This document shows positions 43,091 to 54,602 of a stretch of 64,000 nt of DNA, piece by piece. This stretch comes from Thelonectria olida. Taxonomy: Eukaryota > Ascomycota > Sordariomycetes > Hypocreales > Nectriaceae. The position numbers were made by a program, and so were the translations under genes. A model generated the notes under the pieces. That model had not been told where the DNA came from. It made no database searches and was given only the letters and a program-made list of their open reading frames with translations. Location of the stretch: the NCBI GenBank assembly GCA_020736575.1, contig JAGPYM010000003.1, positions 124,001-188,000 on the forward strand. The letters are read 5' to 3'. Positions within the stretch are counted from its first letter, which is position 1. Every line of letters starts with the position of its first letter.

Positions 43091-44886
43091 TCATTTCTTG
43101 ACAATAGTGACTGTGCAACCGCAGTTAGTACATATGCATGACAAACGTTCAGCTGATCCGTGGCAAATTGCTGCTGCACAGCGTCGACCAGGGAGGGTAA
43201 CAATGAGGCCCGCCATGAGACGCAAGATCCCGACGAGCATGCGTCAGGAGCACGATCTGTACGTCTACAGCGCCTGACCGTTCGTTCCCCCTTCCGATTC
43301 CGGCGCTTGTGTTGCTTGCCAATGCTGTTGGGTTGGTGACTTATACAACTTACCAACATCCTCGTCACACAGCTCGTGGGCCAGTCCGACCCTCTGAGGC
43401 TGATGCTTCACAGACTTTCCGTACACGATGGCCGTCTTGAACACCTCTGTAATGCTCCTGTGGATGGCGTTACACTAAAGGCCCATTCTCGTCAGCCATC
43501 ACAAAACCGGTGGGGTGTGACAATGCTCAGCCCGTCCGTAACGAGACCAACAGTCACAGCTGAGAGTGGCCCAACTTACAAAGTCTTCAACTGTGCAACG
43601 CGTGGATCGGAGAACAACCGGCTGCGTGTAGTCCGGCTGCTTGCCTTTGGGCTTCGTATACACGCGAACCAGGTCGAGTTTGTCCCACATAGCTTCCATC
43701 AGCTCGTCAATGTTCCACCCATGTTCCGAGCTGATTGGCACCGCGTTGGGAATACGATAGAGTAGGTCCAGCTCCTCAATGCTGATGGCGTCAATCTTGT
43801 TCAGGCAGTAGACCACGGGGATGTAGCTGGTGGCCATGTCAGCAGGTCGTCCTCCCATGTCCCGATTGTCATGTATCTTACCTTCTGCTCTTGGCCTCGA
43901 GGACATCGATGAGATCATCAATAGTTGCATCACATCGGATAGTAATATCGGCCGAGTTGATTCGGTACTCGCTCATGACAGCTTTGATCTCATCCGGTTC
44001 GATATGGGTCAATGGCACGGTGCTCGTAATGTTCAGGCCACCCTTGTCCTTCTTTCTGAAAGTGATGTTCGGGGGTTGCTTGTTGATGCGGATACCGAAG
44101 CCCTCCAGTTCAGCCTCAATAACGCGCTTGTCTGTCAGCGGCTTGTTGACGTCTAGCACAATGAAGATCAAGTGGCACGTCTTCGCAACAGCGATGACCT
44201 GTCTACCTCGTCCGCGACCATCCTTGGCACCCTCAATAATTCCGGGAAGGTCAATAATCTGCAAGGGCGCACCTACGAACCCATTCAAAGTCAGCCATGT
44301 CAAAGCCACGACAATGCATGATCCTGGAGCAACTTGCGGCAAGCTGCAGGAGATGTGTGGGGGATGAAGGGGCGGAGTTCAGGGTCAACAGAAGAGACCC
44401 GTGCGTTGGAGAACTCACCATTGTAGACGACCTGGCCCGGAACGGAGGTGAGGGTGGTGAACTCATACGCGGCCGCCTCCGAGTGTTGGCCCGTCAAGCG
44501 GCTCATAAGTGTACTCTTGCCTACGGACGGGAAGCCAATGAAGCCGATACTGGCAACACCAGTCCTGGCAACATCGAAACCAGCACCGCCACCACCTCCA
44601 CCTCCCGAAGGAGTAAGCAGCTCACGCTTGAGCTTGGCCAACTTGGCCTTGAGTTGGCCCAGATGGTACGATGTAGCTTTGTTCTTCTGGGTTCTGGCCA
44701 TCTGTTGTAGGAGCGAGTTAGAGCAAACGAACGAACGAGGGGGGTGTAGCATGTTGGGTCATTTGTTTCGTATGGATGGTTCAACGTACTTCGGCCTCGA
44801 CCTCTTTGATCTGTAAAAACTATTGTTAGCTATAACTCGATGGCACGATGGAATTTGTGACCAACCTTGTCTACCGTGGTCGACAT
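43091..44886 (-). CDS. RBG1: Developmentally regulated GTP-binding protein 1 (DRG1 / Rbg1)
   Basis: Seven exons (44886-44866, 44810-44790, 44701-44419, 44272-43882, 43826-43580, 43474-43354, 43110-43091) give 367 residues, the DRG1 length. Exon 2 is 21 nt and encodes only IKEVEAE; the last exon is 20 nt and supplies VTIVKK. Visible G motifs: [10 protein letters not shown] (G1), the TTLTSVPG segment, [18 protein letters not shown] (G3), LNKID (G4) and [10 protein letters not shown] (G5). The S5D2L and TGS parts follow ([26 protein letters not shown]). The GTPase binds a DFRP partner (Tma46/ZC3H15) and ribosomes to relieve stalls in translation. The extended N-terminus [20 protein letters not shown] is the family HTH. 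Introns range from 54 to 243 bp. Confidence 0.95.
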
Positions 44887-45904
44887 GTTGGCGACTCAGT
44901 GGTTGTGAGTGTGGCGGGGTAATGTAGTCAGGGTTTGAATAGGCGAGTGCGTCTCTTTGACGATGCTGAGGAGGAGGATTCGAGTGCGCTCGGATCAGGC
45001 GTGGATCTTGATGTCGTCGGGATCGTTTGTCGACGTCTTCGTCTTCGTTTTACGCGGTCGATGGCAAAATGAAGTCGATTCTGTGCCTGATGAAGATGGT
45101 GGGGTAAATTTTTTGAACCAACGTCGAAACTGTGTGATGTCAGCCAGACCGGGCTCCACCTTTATCCGACTCCCAGTCTTTTCGTCCGCCTATCACCAAC
45201 AACTGGCGAGTAATGGGGAGCATTCGCTTCTTCACCAAGGAAACCGATTCAACCAACACTGCAACTCTCTTTTTCCCCTCCGACCCTACGTTAGGTCTCC
45301 AGCTTGTCCGCGGCTCATCCGTGGCTCATCCCGCATCCTCCCTCAGCCCCCAATCTGCCGCCGCTCTCGTGTCCACGGCCCGGCCCGCACGCACTGCCAC
45401 ATCATCAGGACGTTTCCATTACTTCACATCACCAACTATCAAACGGGCCAATTTGTGAAAGGATTGCCATTGTGGCGAATGTTTGTGATTGCGTTGACTT
45501 CAGTCCAGAAAGTTCTGAGTCATCGTCTTTAGATGTGGTTGCTGTTGGTAGGTAGTGTTATGTTGTTTCATCTGGTATCTCAACCAATGCAACAGTCCTC
45601 TCCTTCTTCCTCCTTCCTCCAACTTCTTCAAAGTCTGTCATCATCCAAATCCCGCGAGTCCGTCGTCGAGCGTCCGGTTCCTTTTCATATCCCAACCCTT
45701 GTCGCCACCCAGGAGTAGTCTCTCATCATCACCGTTCCATCCTGAGTCAGAAAGAAACAAAGCAACAAAAAAACCCAGACAAGTCGACGTGTCTGTCTGT
45801 GCCTGCGCCGTCCGTCATCATTACCCTGACAAAAAGAATTTCAAATAAATATAGTATAACATCGCTCCACAGTCCTCCTCTGTGCATCCACTTCAATCAT
45901 GGGC
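44887..45904. other. 1-kb intergenic region, no gene seen
   Basis: Promoter of DRG1 (minus) and 3' flank of HOS4. A 191-codon plus-strand frame at 44957-45532 has no resemblance to any family. TC-rich patches occur at 45590-45640. Confidence 0.4.
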
Positions 45905-48900
45905 TCAAGTCGTTCCGTTCAAGCCATTCGTCAAGCTTCCATTTGTAGTCACTGGCCCGTTCGTAGGGCCATTCACCAAGCTCTTGGTCGTGCCATTGGT
46001 AATTGACCTGGCTGGTGTAGCAGACTTCTGGCTGATCGGTGATGAGTGCATGATGCCGTTGACGAGCGGGCTGGTCTGGCAGTTCACAAGATGTCCCAGG
46101 CCTTGCTCCACGCAAATCCGGACGTACTCGGGATCGTCGGGGTAGACTTGAACCAGGCCTCGTCGAGGAACCCGTTTCTCTGGGAATGGAACCTTGCTTG
46201 TTTGGTATACCGAAGGCAAGTCCTCGCTTACCATCTGTCCATTGACATAATACTTGCATCGAGGAGCAAATCCGTGGTAGCGGGCTGCGTCGGGGTCTGA
46301 CTTCCACTTCTGCGTTGCCCTCCAGCCCATTCCTTGGGCCTCAGACTCCATAAGTTCACGATATTCGACTCCAAGCCGAATGGTCCGAAGGTGTGGGACG
46401 TTGGGGACAGTATACATCAGATCCGACAGCTAGGGACCAGTTAGCATTTCACTCTTGGACGAGGGGTCAGGGTTAGGACTGTACCTTTACAAAGAACATG
46501 TCGGTGCTCAGGAATCTCTCCCAGGCTTCTCTCTTAAGTCGTTCCTTCGTCTGAAAGCGCAGGGAGTAGGGGTCCTCGTCACCGTAGTATTCGGGGAGTT
46601 GCCGGCCGAGATCACATAGATTCTCCGAAACCAGAGAGTAGAGCTTCCATTCGACTCTCCAGAGTGACTTTTTGGCCAGTTGCGAGACTGGGACGCGTTG
46701 CCAGGAAGTATCTGAGGGCAGTTAGCATAGACCCAATAACACAGCAAAACTGAGATATACTGACATCGTGAAAGTTCGAGATCCTTCTCGCCCAGTAGCA
46801 GAGCGACGTGAGTATTGAGGACCCATTGTTCACGGCCTGCAGCTGTCTGGTTCGCCTCCGGTCGAATAGTGTCGTAACGCACGCCCTGCAAACGTTTGAA
46901 TCGCTCTGCAGTACTGGGCAGCTTGGGGTTCGGGCAGGCATCAAGCCATCTCAGCAACGGGGGTAATTTATCCAACCGTGCCCGCTCCTCTTCTTCTCGA
47001 ATGCGCCGCTGTTCAGCTTCGCGTAGAGCCTGTTTTCGTTCCATCTCTTCTCGCTGGGCGCGTTCACGACGCTCGCGCTCTTTGCGTTCCTCTTCTTCTC
47101 GCTCTTGCTGTCGGCGGGCCTCCTCTGCAGCCTCTCGTTCGAGCTGCTCGCGGCGCAGCTTTTCCTCCTCCTCGCGCTGTTTTCGCTCCTCCTCTTCCTT
47201 CTTCTTCTTCTTCTTCTCCTCCTCCAATCTTTGCTTCTCCTCCTCTTCACGGCGAGCCTTCTCTTCGGCCTCACGACGCTGCTTTTCTTCTAGTTCCTCT
47301 CGTTTACGCTCCTCCTCCTCCTGCTGCTGCTCCTTTCGCTTTCGCTCGGCCTCGCGCTCTTCCTCTTCCTTTCTCTTCTTCTCCTCTTCTTCTTCCCGTC
47401 GCTTCTTCTCTTCCTCCTCTGCCTTCCTCCGGGCTTCGTCCTCGCGTTTCTTCTTTTCCTCGGCTTCGATGCGTTTACGTTCCTCCTCTTCCTCTTGCTC
47501 CTTCTTCTTCCTGGCCTCTTCTTCTTGGCGTTGTTTCTCTAGTTTAGCTTCCTTTTCTCGGGCAGCCTTGGCTTCAGCTTCGTCAGATTTGGTGGACTCG
47601 GCATCTTTCATATCCACGTCAACCTCCTCATATTTGACATGAATCTGCTTCTCACTGCTGCTGGACCGTGCTGAGTCACCACGGTGAAGACTACGACGGC
47701 CCTCACGGCGATCTTCGTCATGGTGCTTTTGGCTTGACTTGGATAAAAGCTTGGGGTCCTGGGCGGTGATTGACTTGCGAGGTCGTTCATCTGATATTGA
47801 TCGCTTTTGTCGCTTTTCCTTCCCTTCGCCGTCCAGACGTCGCCGCTTGGTAGTGATTTCCCCATCGTCCTTGTCGCCATTGCTCGGCCGGTCTGGGGTG
47901 ATGCTTGAACGATGTCTCTTGGAAGAGCTGTCGCCAGATATAAGAAGTCGGTCCCTTGAATCGTCTCGCTTGAGTGCCTTGGTGCGGTCGTGGTACTTCT
48001 CGGATAGCTTGTCGCTCCTGTGCTTTTCTGGCTCCTCATGCTTCGTATCATGGGGGCTGGTGGGGTGATCTTTGAGGGATGAAGCATTCGAAGCCATACT
48101 AGCGCGTCGTTTCCTTTCGCGCTCTCCACGAAGCTCGCCCTTGGACACAAGCTTTCTCCTAGGTTTGACAGTTTCGCCTTCGGACGAGACACCCGCGGCG
48201 TCGGCTTCAATACGTTTGGCCTTCAACTTGTGGGTAACGGATGGTGAGACCTCGCGATCGGAAACGTGAATAGATGAGAGAAGTCGATCCTCCTTCTTGG
48301 GTCTACCAGGCCCGCGTTTTGGAGGTACCTCGTCCCGATGAGAGGGCGCATCCGATTTCCTCCGTTCTTTGGGACTGGGAAGTTTCGAGGAGATGGATTT
48401 TTTTTAGGTTCAGCTTCCCGAGCGGGACTTGAAAGGTTACGCTTCAGCAAGCGCGCCTCTTCCTTCTCCCTCGCGTCGGCTCGGCGTGCCCGCTTCGCTT
48501 CCCGTTCTTCACGATCCCTGTCTCGCTCACGTTTGGGGGATTTTGTCTTGGCGCCCGTATCCTTGTGGCCACGTTTGTACTCGTCATAGGCGTTCTTTAG
48601 CTTCTGTTCCTCCTCTTTCCAGTTCGTTCCTTGTCTCCTTCGGGCAACTTCATAGTACGTCTCTCCTTTGAAGCGCCTTGTAGGATCAAAGCCCTGCTGT
48701 TCCAGAAGCAGTTCGATGACCTTGATGTTTTCTTGCCCAATAGCTGCGAGAATCGGTGTTGAAACATCCGGTTGCATGTATTGTATGGGAGCTGGATCCG
48801 GGTTAGCTCCGCCCAAGCCAAGAAGCAACTGAATAACCAAGTCATGACCGCCTCTCGCAGCAGCCACCATAGACTCAGGGTCATCGACACCCTCTTTGAC

Positions 48901-50532
48901 CTGCAAGATACGGGCGACGGTCTCTTCGTCTCCACGCCCAGCTGCCTGCCGCAGAGTTTTCTCGTCGAGTGGCATGTAAAGTAAGTCATTTCGTGTCTTG
49001 GTTGCCCGGACCGTCCCCGGCCTTCGTGCCGTGTGACCGGCCAGGGTAGTTGGGGATCGTCGAGGGCTGTCGGGCGCGTAAGAATCTCGGGCATCGTGAG
49101 AATCATGGTGCGAGTGTCGGTCTTCTGAGGTCCGTTGTCTCCCTCCAAATCGCTTCTTGGCCTCGATCAGAGACGTCCGGATCTCGTCAGCGTTGTCGGT
49201 GTCTTCATTGACCCTATCAATAGGCTCCTCGCCATTGACGTTGGCTTTCCGGGGGTTAACTCCGGCGTCCAGCAATAGCTTCACGACCTCCAAGTGGCCG
49301 TTGTCGACCGCGTCCAACAGAGGGGTGTCTTTATCGTAGTTGACGCAGTCCAAGTTGCAGCCGGCGTCGATCAGAAGTTTCACAATATCCTCGCAGCCAT
49401 TGATTGCGGCTATTTGAAGAGGGGTATTCCCTGCATAATCTGCAACGTTCAAATCTTCCGGTCTCTCACCAAGCCGCTGCTTTGCACCATCATACTCGCC
49501 TCTTGCACAGGCGCGAGCTAGAAAGGTCTGGCCGTGAGCATCAAGGTGCTTCTTGTGAGGCGCCATCTTAGCGGGGGAAGCGTTTGACTCGGAAGGACCT
49601 GCAAGCCCACGCAGCTTGGAACTGCGAGGATGCGGACTCCCGCTGGCAGACGACTCATCGGACTGGTAATCGGTGGGTTGTAGGGGAGCAGGGAGTCGTT
49701 TCTTCTTCTGGCTGAGGCCGTTGGAAGAGTATGAGGGAAGTTGTGACGAAGCACTTCGTCGGTGAGTTCGAGCTTGTGGAGAGATGGAGCGAGAGTCATG
49801 GTGAGATTTTGAGGTACCGGCCCTGGGCTCCCTTTGCAAACGAGAATCGACACCTGTGCTAGTGGTACGTTGACGTCTGACCTTGCGAGTGTCGGCCTCA
49901 TCGTCAGAGTCATGTTTGGGGACCTTGCGTTTGTACTTGTTTGGGATCAAACGCTCACCCGACTTTAGTTTGTCGCGTAGGGTGGTTCTGGGAGGTCGGG
50001 GATGAGATTGTTCGGAATCAGAGGAGGAGTGGTGGTCGTCGGACCGTCTACGGTATTTGTGCTGTCGTGGCGGAGAGGTTGGTGCGGAGCTCAAGCCACT
50101 TGAGACTTCTTTGCTTCGAGATAACTTGTCGCGGTCAGGGTGGCCCGATAATCTTTTTCTCTTGACAGCATCGACGAGGCGGTTGGACAAAACAGGTTTG
50201 TTGGTGTCGAGGGAGCTAGATGCCTTTGAAGGTTTGGCCGTTTCGGGGTCGCCATCACTCTTGTCCTCCTGTCTCACCTTCCGGACCTTGGAGGGGGAAT
50301 GGCCGTCTTTGCCAGGCAGAACAATGGTCTCGGCATCGGAATCGCGGTCGTCGGCGGTGTCGACAGCGGCGGCAGATGAATTATTGGCGGACGGGCGTGA
50401 CTCTTTGGCAGGTTCGGCGGGCTGGCTCACGATCGTGGGCGAGGAAGCGGTCTCGGGGTGTTGGCCAGGCCGCTGAGGGGAAGCGCCAGCAGGCCTCGTC
50501 TGGTCGGACTGAGCAGCATTCTGCGCATCCAT
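45905..50532 (-). CDS. HOS4: Ankyrin-repeat protein Hos4-like, Set3 histone deacetylase complex subunit (apparent frameshift)
   Basis: Exons 50532-46765, 46711-46485 and 46429-45905 (introns 53 and 55 bp) encode about 1,506 residues if one base is allowed at 48398-48405. The N-terminus is Ser/Pro/Arg-rich and low complexity. Ankyrin repeats start near residue 335 (HGQTFLARACARGEYDGAKQ, AGNTPLQIAAINGCEDIVKL, KDTPLLDAVDNGHLEVVKLL), with a second group near 540-640. After the frame change comes an AT-hook-like KRGPGRPKK, then a Glu/Lys/Arg coiled coil (about 977-1184), then a conserved C-terminal domain (LLRWLDACPNPKLPSTAERF, LPEYYGDEDPYSLRFQTKER, MYTVPNVPHLRTIRLGVEYR) and a Thr/Asn-rich tail. 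In yeast Hos4 belongs to the Set3C deacetylase complex with Set3, Snt1 and Hos2. Whether the frameshift is real or an assembly error is unsettled. Confidence 0.82.
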
Positions 50533-51824
50533 GTCATTTACCTGTGAGGAAGACGAGTAGCTACTACCATCCTGCAGATGATGGTGTCGGTCGGCAGGAG
50601 GAGAAGCGATTGATTCGCGTCGACGAAGGGGCTACCAGAGTGGGAAAGCCCCTATCGCTGAGAGAGGGCGTGGTCGGGGGGCGGCGACGACGAGGCGAGG
50701 AGGCGAGACAGTGGGCGAAGTGAGGCGAGGCGCGGGTTCGGAAAGGACAGCAAGGAGTTGGGCGCGTCGTCGAGGAAGTAATGTGCAGCAGCGGAGACGG
50801 GGCGAGAGCGAGACTAGGGAAATCGAAGGCGTCGTCAACGGCTCTAGCTGCGATGGATAGAGTCAAAGTTGTTGATAGAATGGAATCTCTCGGTAACAGG
50901 CTCGAAGCTGGAACGAACCTTGTTTGGGAATGGCAGATGATGAAAACGGGACTCTGGCCCAAGCCGCGAGACAAAGTCTGTCCTCCCCAGTGGCTCTGAT
51001 GGCTGACGTGTGTGTGATTGGCCAGCGACGAGGGGGGTCCCATAGGGCGGCCCACAGTGACTCCAGCCGCAACTTCTTGTTGGGTCAGAGGCAAAAGCGA
51101 ACCCGAGTGGCCAATGAGCGGCCAGCGAGCCCTCTGTAGGTGGGTCCGAGTGCTTTCTTTTAGTGGCTCCTCACCGCTACGAGGCCTAGGGCCCCAGTAA
51201 CCTGCCCCTTACGAATGCTCCGGGATAGGCTCCAGGAAGCCGGGCTGCCTCTGCGCTTCTGCGTCTCCGGCCACCCAAACCACCGTCGTGCATGAAGCTC
51301 CCGTCCCGTCGCCTGCATGATGAATTCATGGTTTGATAATTGGTACGAAGCCCCTCGTACAGGTACAAAGCGACTCGTCTGCTTCCCCCTCCCTCCTTGT
51401 CCTCGTCACCCGACTTTGGCCTCGCTCGCTGTGTGTGGTCTCTCGTTGCATCATCTTATCCTCTCCCCATGCCCTGGCCGCGTTTCATCAGCGAACCAGG
51501 TCCAGGGAGTTAGTGTCGGCATTTCGCCAGAGTAACATTACAAGTTGAAAGGTCCTTCCTTCCCAACTTCCCCTCCGCTGCTGCCTGCAGCGCAACCCGG
51601 AACCCGCCCCCAAAAGGCCAATCTTGGGAAGGTCCAAAGCCCAAGGCTCATTTCGTGGCACGTGCCCCACCACCTGACTAACGCCCTGCATCCCTGCTGG
51701 CACGTATCATGATCATCGGTCACGCCTCAAATCGAAACAGTCGTCAGCATGGTGCACCACCCGGACACGCATTCAGAATCTTATTCCTTTTCCTCTTCAC
51801 TTCCATTAAAGAAGCACTGCCACC
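50533..51824. other. 1.3-kb divergent intergenic region, no gene seen
   Basis: Promoters of HOS4 (minus) and the ALKBH6-like gene (plus). A frame of 176 codons at 50564-51094 (minus) is Ser/Pro/Arg rich and has no domain. Confidence 0.4.
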
Positions 51825-52698
51825 ATGACGGACCAAGGAGATACCACCAAATGCAATGACGCCTCGCTTCCGCCATCTCTCGACCATGCCAGGATCACCA
51901 CACTGCCTGAAAGCGCATATTACATCCCAAACTTTATCAGCGAGGGCGAGGAACGCATGATCCTGGACAAAGTGCGTGATTTGGTGCATCAGGTCCAACG
52001 CCACTGACCATGCTTGCCAGATCGCCTCTGCGCCGAGGCCGCGATGGAAACACCTGACTCGTCGACGACTCCAAACTTGGCCCTCGGATCTCGTCAACAA
52101 CAAGCTACTCGACGCTCCGCTACCCGCTTGGCTCGGGGTCCCCGTCATCAACAGATTGCTCTCGATCCCCGTACAAGACTCGCAGCCTGGCCACATATTC
52201 AACGCAAGCCCTCACGAAACACCCAATCACGTCCTCATCAACGAATACCCTCCAGGAATCGGCATCATGCCGCACAAGGTAGGTACATGAACGGTGAATG
52301 ACCCTCGCGCCGGATGCTCATCTTCGAAACAGGATGGAGCAGCGTATTGGCCCGTCGTCTGCACAGTGAGCCTTGGTGCCAGCTTGTGCCTGAATCTATA
52401 TCGAAGCAAAGATGATGGCGCCTTGGATCCAGAGCCTGCTTGGAGGATCCTACAAGAACCTCGTAGCCTTCTCATCACCACCGATCAACTCTACACGGAC
52501 TACCTCCACGGGATCGCCGATATCGAGCAAGACGTCGACCTTTCTGCGGACACGATCGCCAACTGGCCACTTCTTGGAGACGTCGGTGCGTTTGCCGACG
52601 GCCTCAATATCCGCCAAACTCGGACAAGCCTGACATACCGAGATGTCCTCCAAGTCTCCAAGGCGGCAAGCAAGCTCGGCATGTTTCTCAAGCGTTGA
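51825..52698 (+). CDS. ALKBH6-like AlkB family 2-oxoglutarate/Fe(II) dioxygenase
   Basis: Three exons (51825-51971, 52021-52278, 52333-52698) give 256 residues. ESAYYIPNFISEGEE at the N-terminus and LPAWLGVPVINRL, PNHVLINEYPPGIGIMPHKD follow. The Fe(II)-binding HxD is MPHKDG, split by intron 2; the second His is in the DYLHGI segment, and Arg residues of RTSLTYRDVL bind 2-oxoglutarate as in this family. A GASLCLNLY beta strand completes the double-stranded helix. AlkB enzymes oxidatively demethylate nucleic acids or act on proteins; ALKBH6 substrates are poorly defined. The stop is about 20 bp from the stop of the convergent DFG10 gene. Confidence 0.88.
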
Positions 52699-52719
52699 AC
52701 AGGCCAGGCGCTGGGGAAA

Positions 52720-53718
52720 TTAGAATACAAGGGGGATCATGTACCATCTCGCAGCCACTTTGTCCGCCCCAAACTTTTCCGCGTACCACTTCTTTGTTCC
52801 GAATGCCGTTGCTCCCAGGTTTACGGCGACGAACAGTAGCCCAAAGAGGACCGACTTGTTGAACGGTTGGCGCGATGGTGCGGCGATCCAGGCAATTGCG
52901 ACGTAGAGAAGACATTCGCATGTGTAGTGTGGGCAGACGATATACCGGAACATGCCCTCGTCGGGAAGGGTGTACTTTTTCAAGCTTGCCAGATAGCGAT
53001 GGCACTGGTTTTGCTTGTAACAAGCGAAGACGTACAAGGCCACAGGTAAAGCCATGTGCCTGGTCAACAGCTGGCCTTTCTGGGGAGAATGCCACGATGC
53101 AAGTATCGCACCTAGAAGGGATCAGTGGAAGTTGGAATCTCGCGCGACAGACGACGTACCAGAACCCTCGATCCACACGGAGATGGACATGGTCGTGTAG
53201 TAGACAAGGCCAAGAGCCCAATGGACGAACCACATGGGGGATTTGCCTGGCTTGGACACGTATAGGCTCTCATACAGCCTCCTCGTGCCTTGCAGGGCCA
53301 TCAACAGCCATGCCACGTAGACTTGTCCCAGGGTCATGGACGGCCCCCCTGTGGTGTTTTGCAGGTCGGCCAAGGTCCTCATCAAGGTGCCCTCTTGGAC
53401 ATATTGCCATGCCCAGACTGCCGAGAGGGAGACGGAGATGACGTAGAAGTGGAGGAACCACGAGTGAGGCACCTGGCCAAAGTCGGTCGACTTGGTCACC
53501 AAGGCCCATATGGCATTGGTGTCTCTTTGGGGCTGCGTCTGCGTTTGCGTCGTCGTCTGCGCAGCGTCCTGAGGCCGCCGGGCGCCATAGTTCATGAGCG
53601 CGCTGCGCACATGGCTGGGCAATGCCTGGATGACGACGATGATGCTGGCGGAGAGGAGGAAGAAGGTTTGGCACCACTGCGAGGGCGGCAGTCGGGACAA
53701 AGCATCCAACAATTCCAT
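52720..53718 (-). CDS. DFG10: Polyprenol reductase (DFG10 / SRD5A3), steroid 5-alpha-reductase family
   Basis: Two exons (53718-53160, 53111-52720) joined by a 48-bp intron give 316 residues. Several membrane segments are seen: TFFLLSASIIVVIQALP, FLHFYVISVSLSAVWAWQYV, VYVAWLLMALQGTRRLYESL, MWFVHWALGLVYYTTMSISV, MALPVALYVFACYKQNQCHR and LFGLLFVAVNLGATAFGTKK. The C-terminal signature reads HRYLASLKKYTLPDEGMFRY, CPHYTCECLLY and WYAEKFG...WYMIPLVF. The enzyme reduces the alpha-isoprene unit of polyprenol to dolichol in the ER membrane with NADPH, needed for N-glycosylation. Length matches the family. Confidence 0.88.
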
Positions 53719-54602
53719 TGTGTTTGTTGGTGGTTGTGATGTCAGGAGAGAGACGTTGGTTGAAGAGAGAGTGCGAAGTGCGAAAGGGAGAAAGAAGAGA
53801 GGAGAATCATGTGCCTTTCTGGCCCTCGCTTCGGCTTGTGCTTGTATGGGATGGAGCTTGATGGATCCTTGTTCGGGTCCGAATCCGAGAAACGCATCAG
53901 TTCGTTTAGTTGAGGTGCCCGATCCCTGATGGAATGCATTGGCCAGTTTTAATCTGTGGAGCTGGATATGAAGTCACCCAGCTCAGTCTTATTGTTGGCA
54001 CTTTGAGGATTGTACCCAAAGGGAAGCACCGTGAAGACTCATTGACACCACAGGCAACTGGCAAGGTGCAATATTGTGCGTCGTTTTGGTAAGAACATGT
54101 ACAAAAGCGACTACAAAGTACAGCAGGGCTCAACGTTTATGTAATACCACCTTCACCATTTGTCCAGATGAGACTACCCTATACCACACTTGCCAAGTTC
54201 AAGTTTTCGATATCACTCACGCAACGGAAGAGACAGTCTTTTGTCGCGATGCAGCTTTATTTTCTAAAAGAATGACCTAAAAAGCAAACCCTCTATGCAA
54301 AACGAGTGTGTCCATGCATCCCCCCCTCTATCTGATTTGTTTTTGTTGTTTACAATGTTATAAGCCGACTTCAAAAGAGCTACTCGAAATTCAAAATCCA
54401 TGCAGAATTCCAAAGAAAGACAAGAAAACAAACCGAGATCCCCCATCCGTTACCCACGCCATGCTATGCCGTCCCCCAATCGCCGAAAGCCCCGTTGCGC
54501 CTTTTACCGGTCCTGATGTTGTCAATGTGGTGATCGACCGACGAATGGCGAAAGTAAACCACCCCGAGAGCGCAACCAGCACGCTCAACAAGGATGGCCA
54601 CT
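53719..54602. other. Intergenic, no gene seen
   Basis: Promoter of DFG10 and 3' flank of the WSC gene (both minus). Bases 54130-54460 are moderately AT rich. A plus-strand frame at 54308-54646 runs into the WSC gene's antisense and is not credible. Confidence 0.4.

Noticed and set aside
46896..47642. 248-codon Ser-rich plus-strand frame
   Set aside because: Antisense of the Glu/Lys/Arg coiled coil of HOS4; poly-Ser arises from reverse-complemented GAG/GAA codons.
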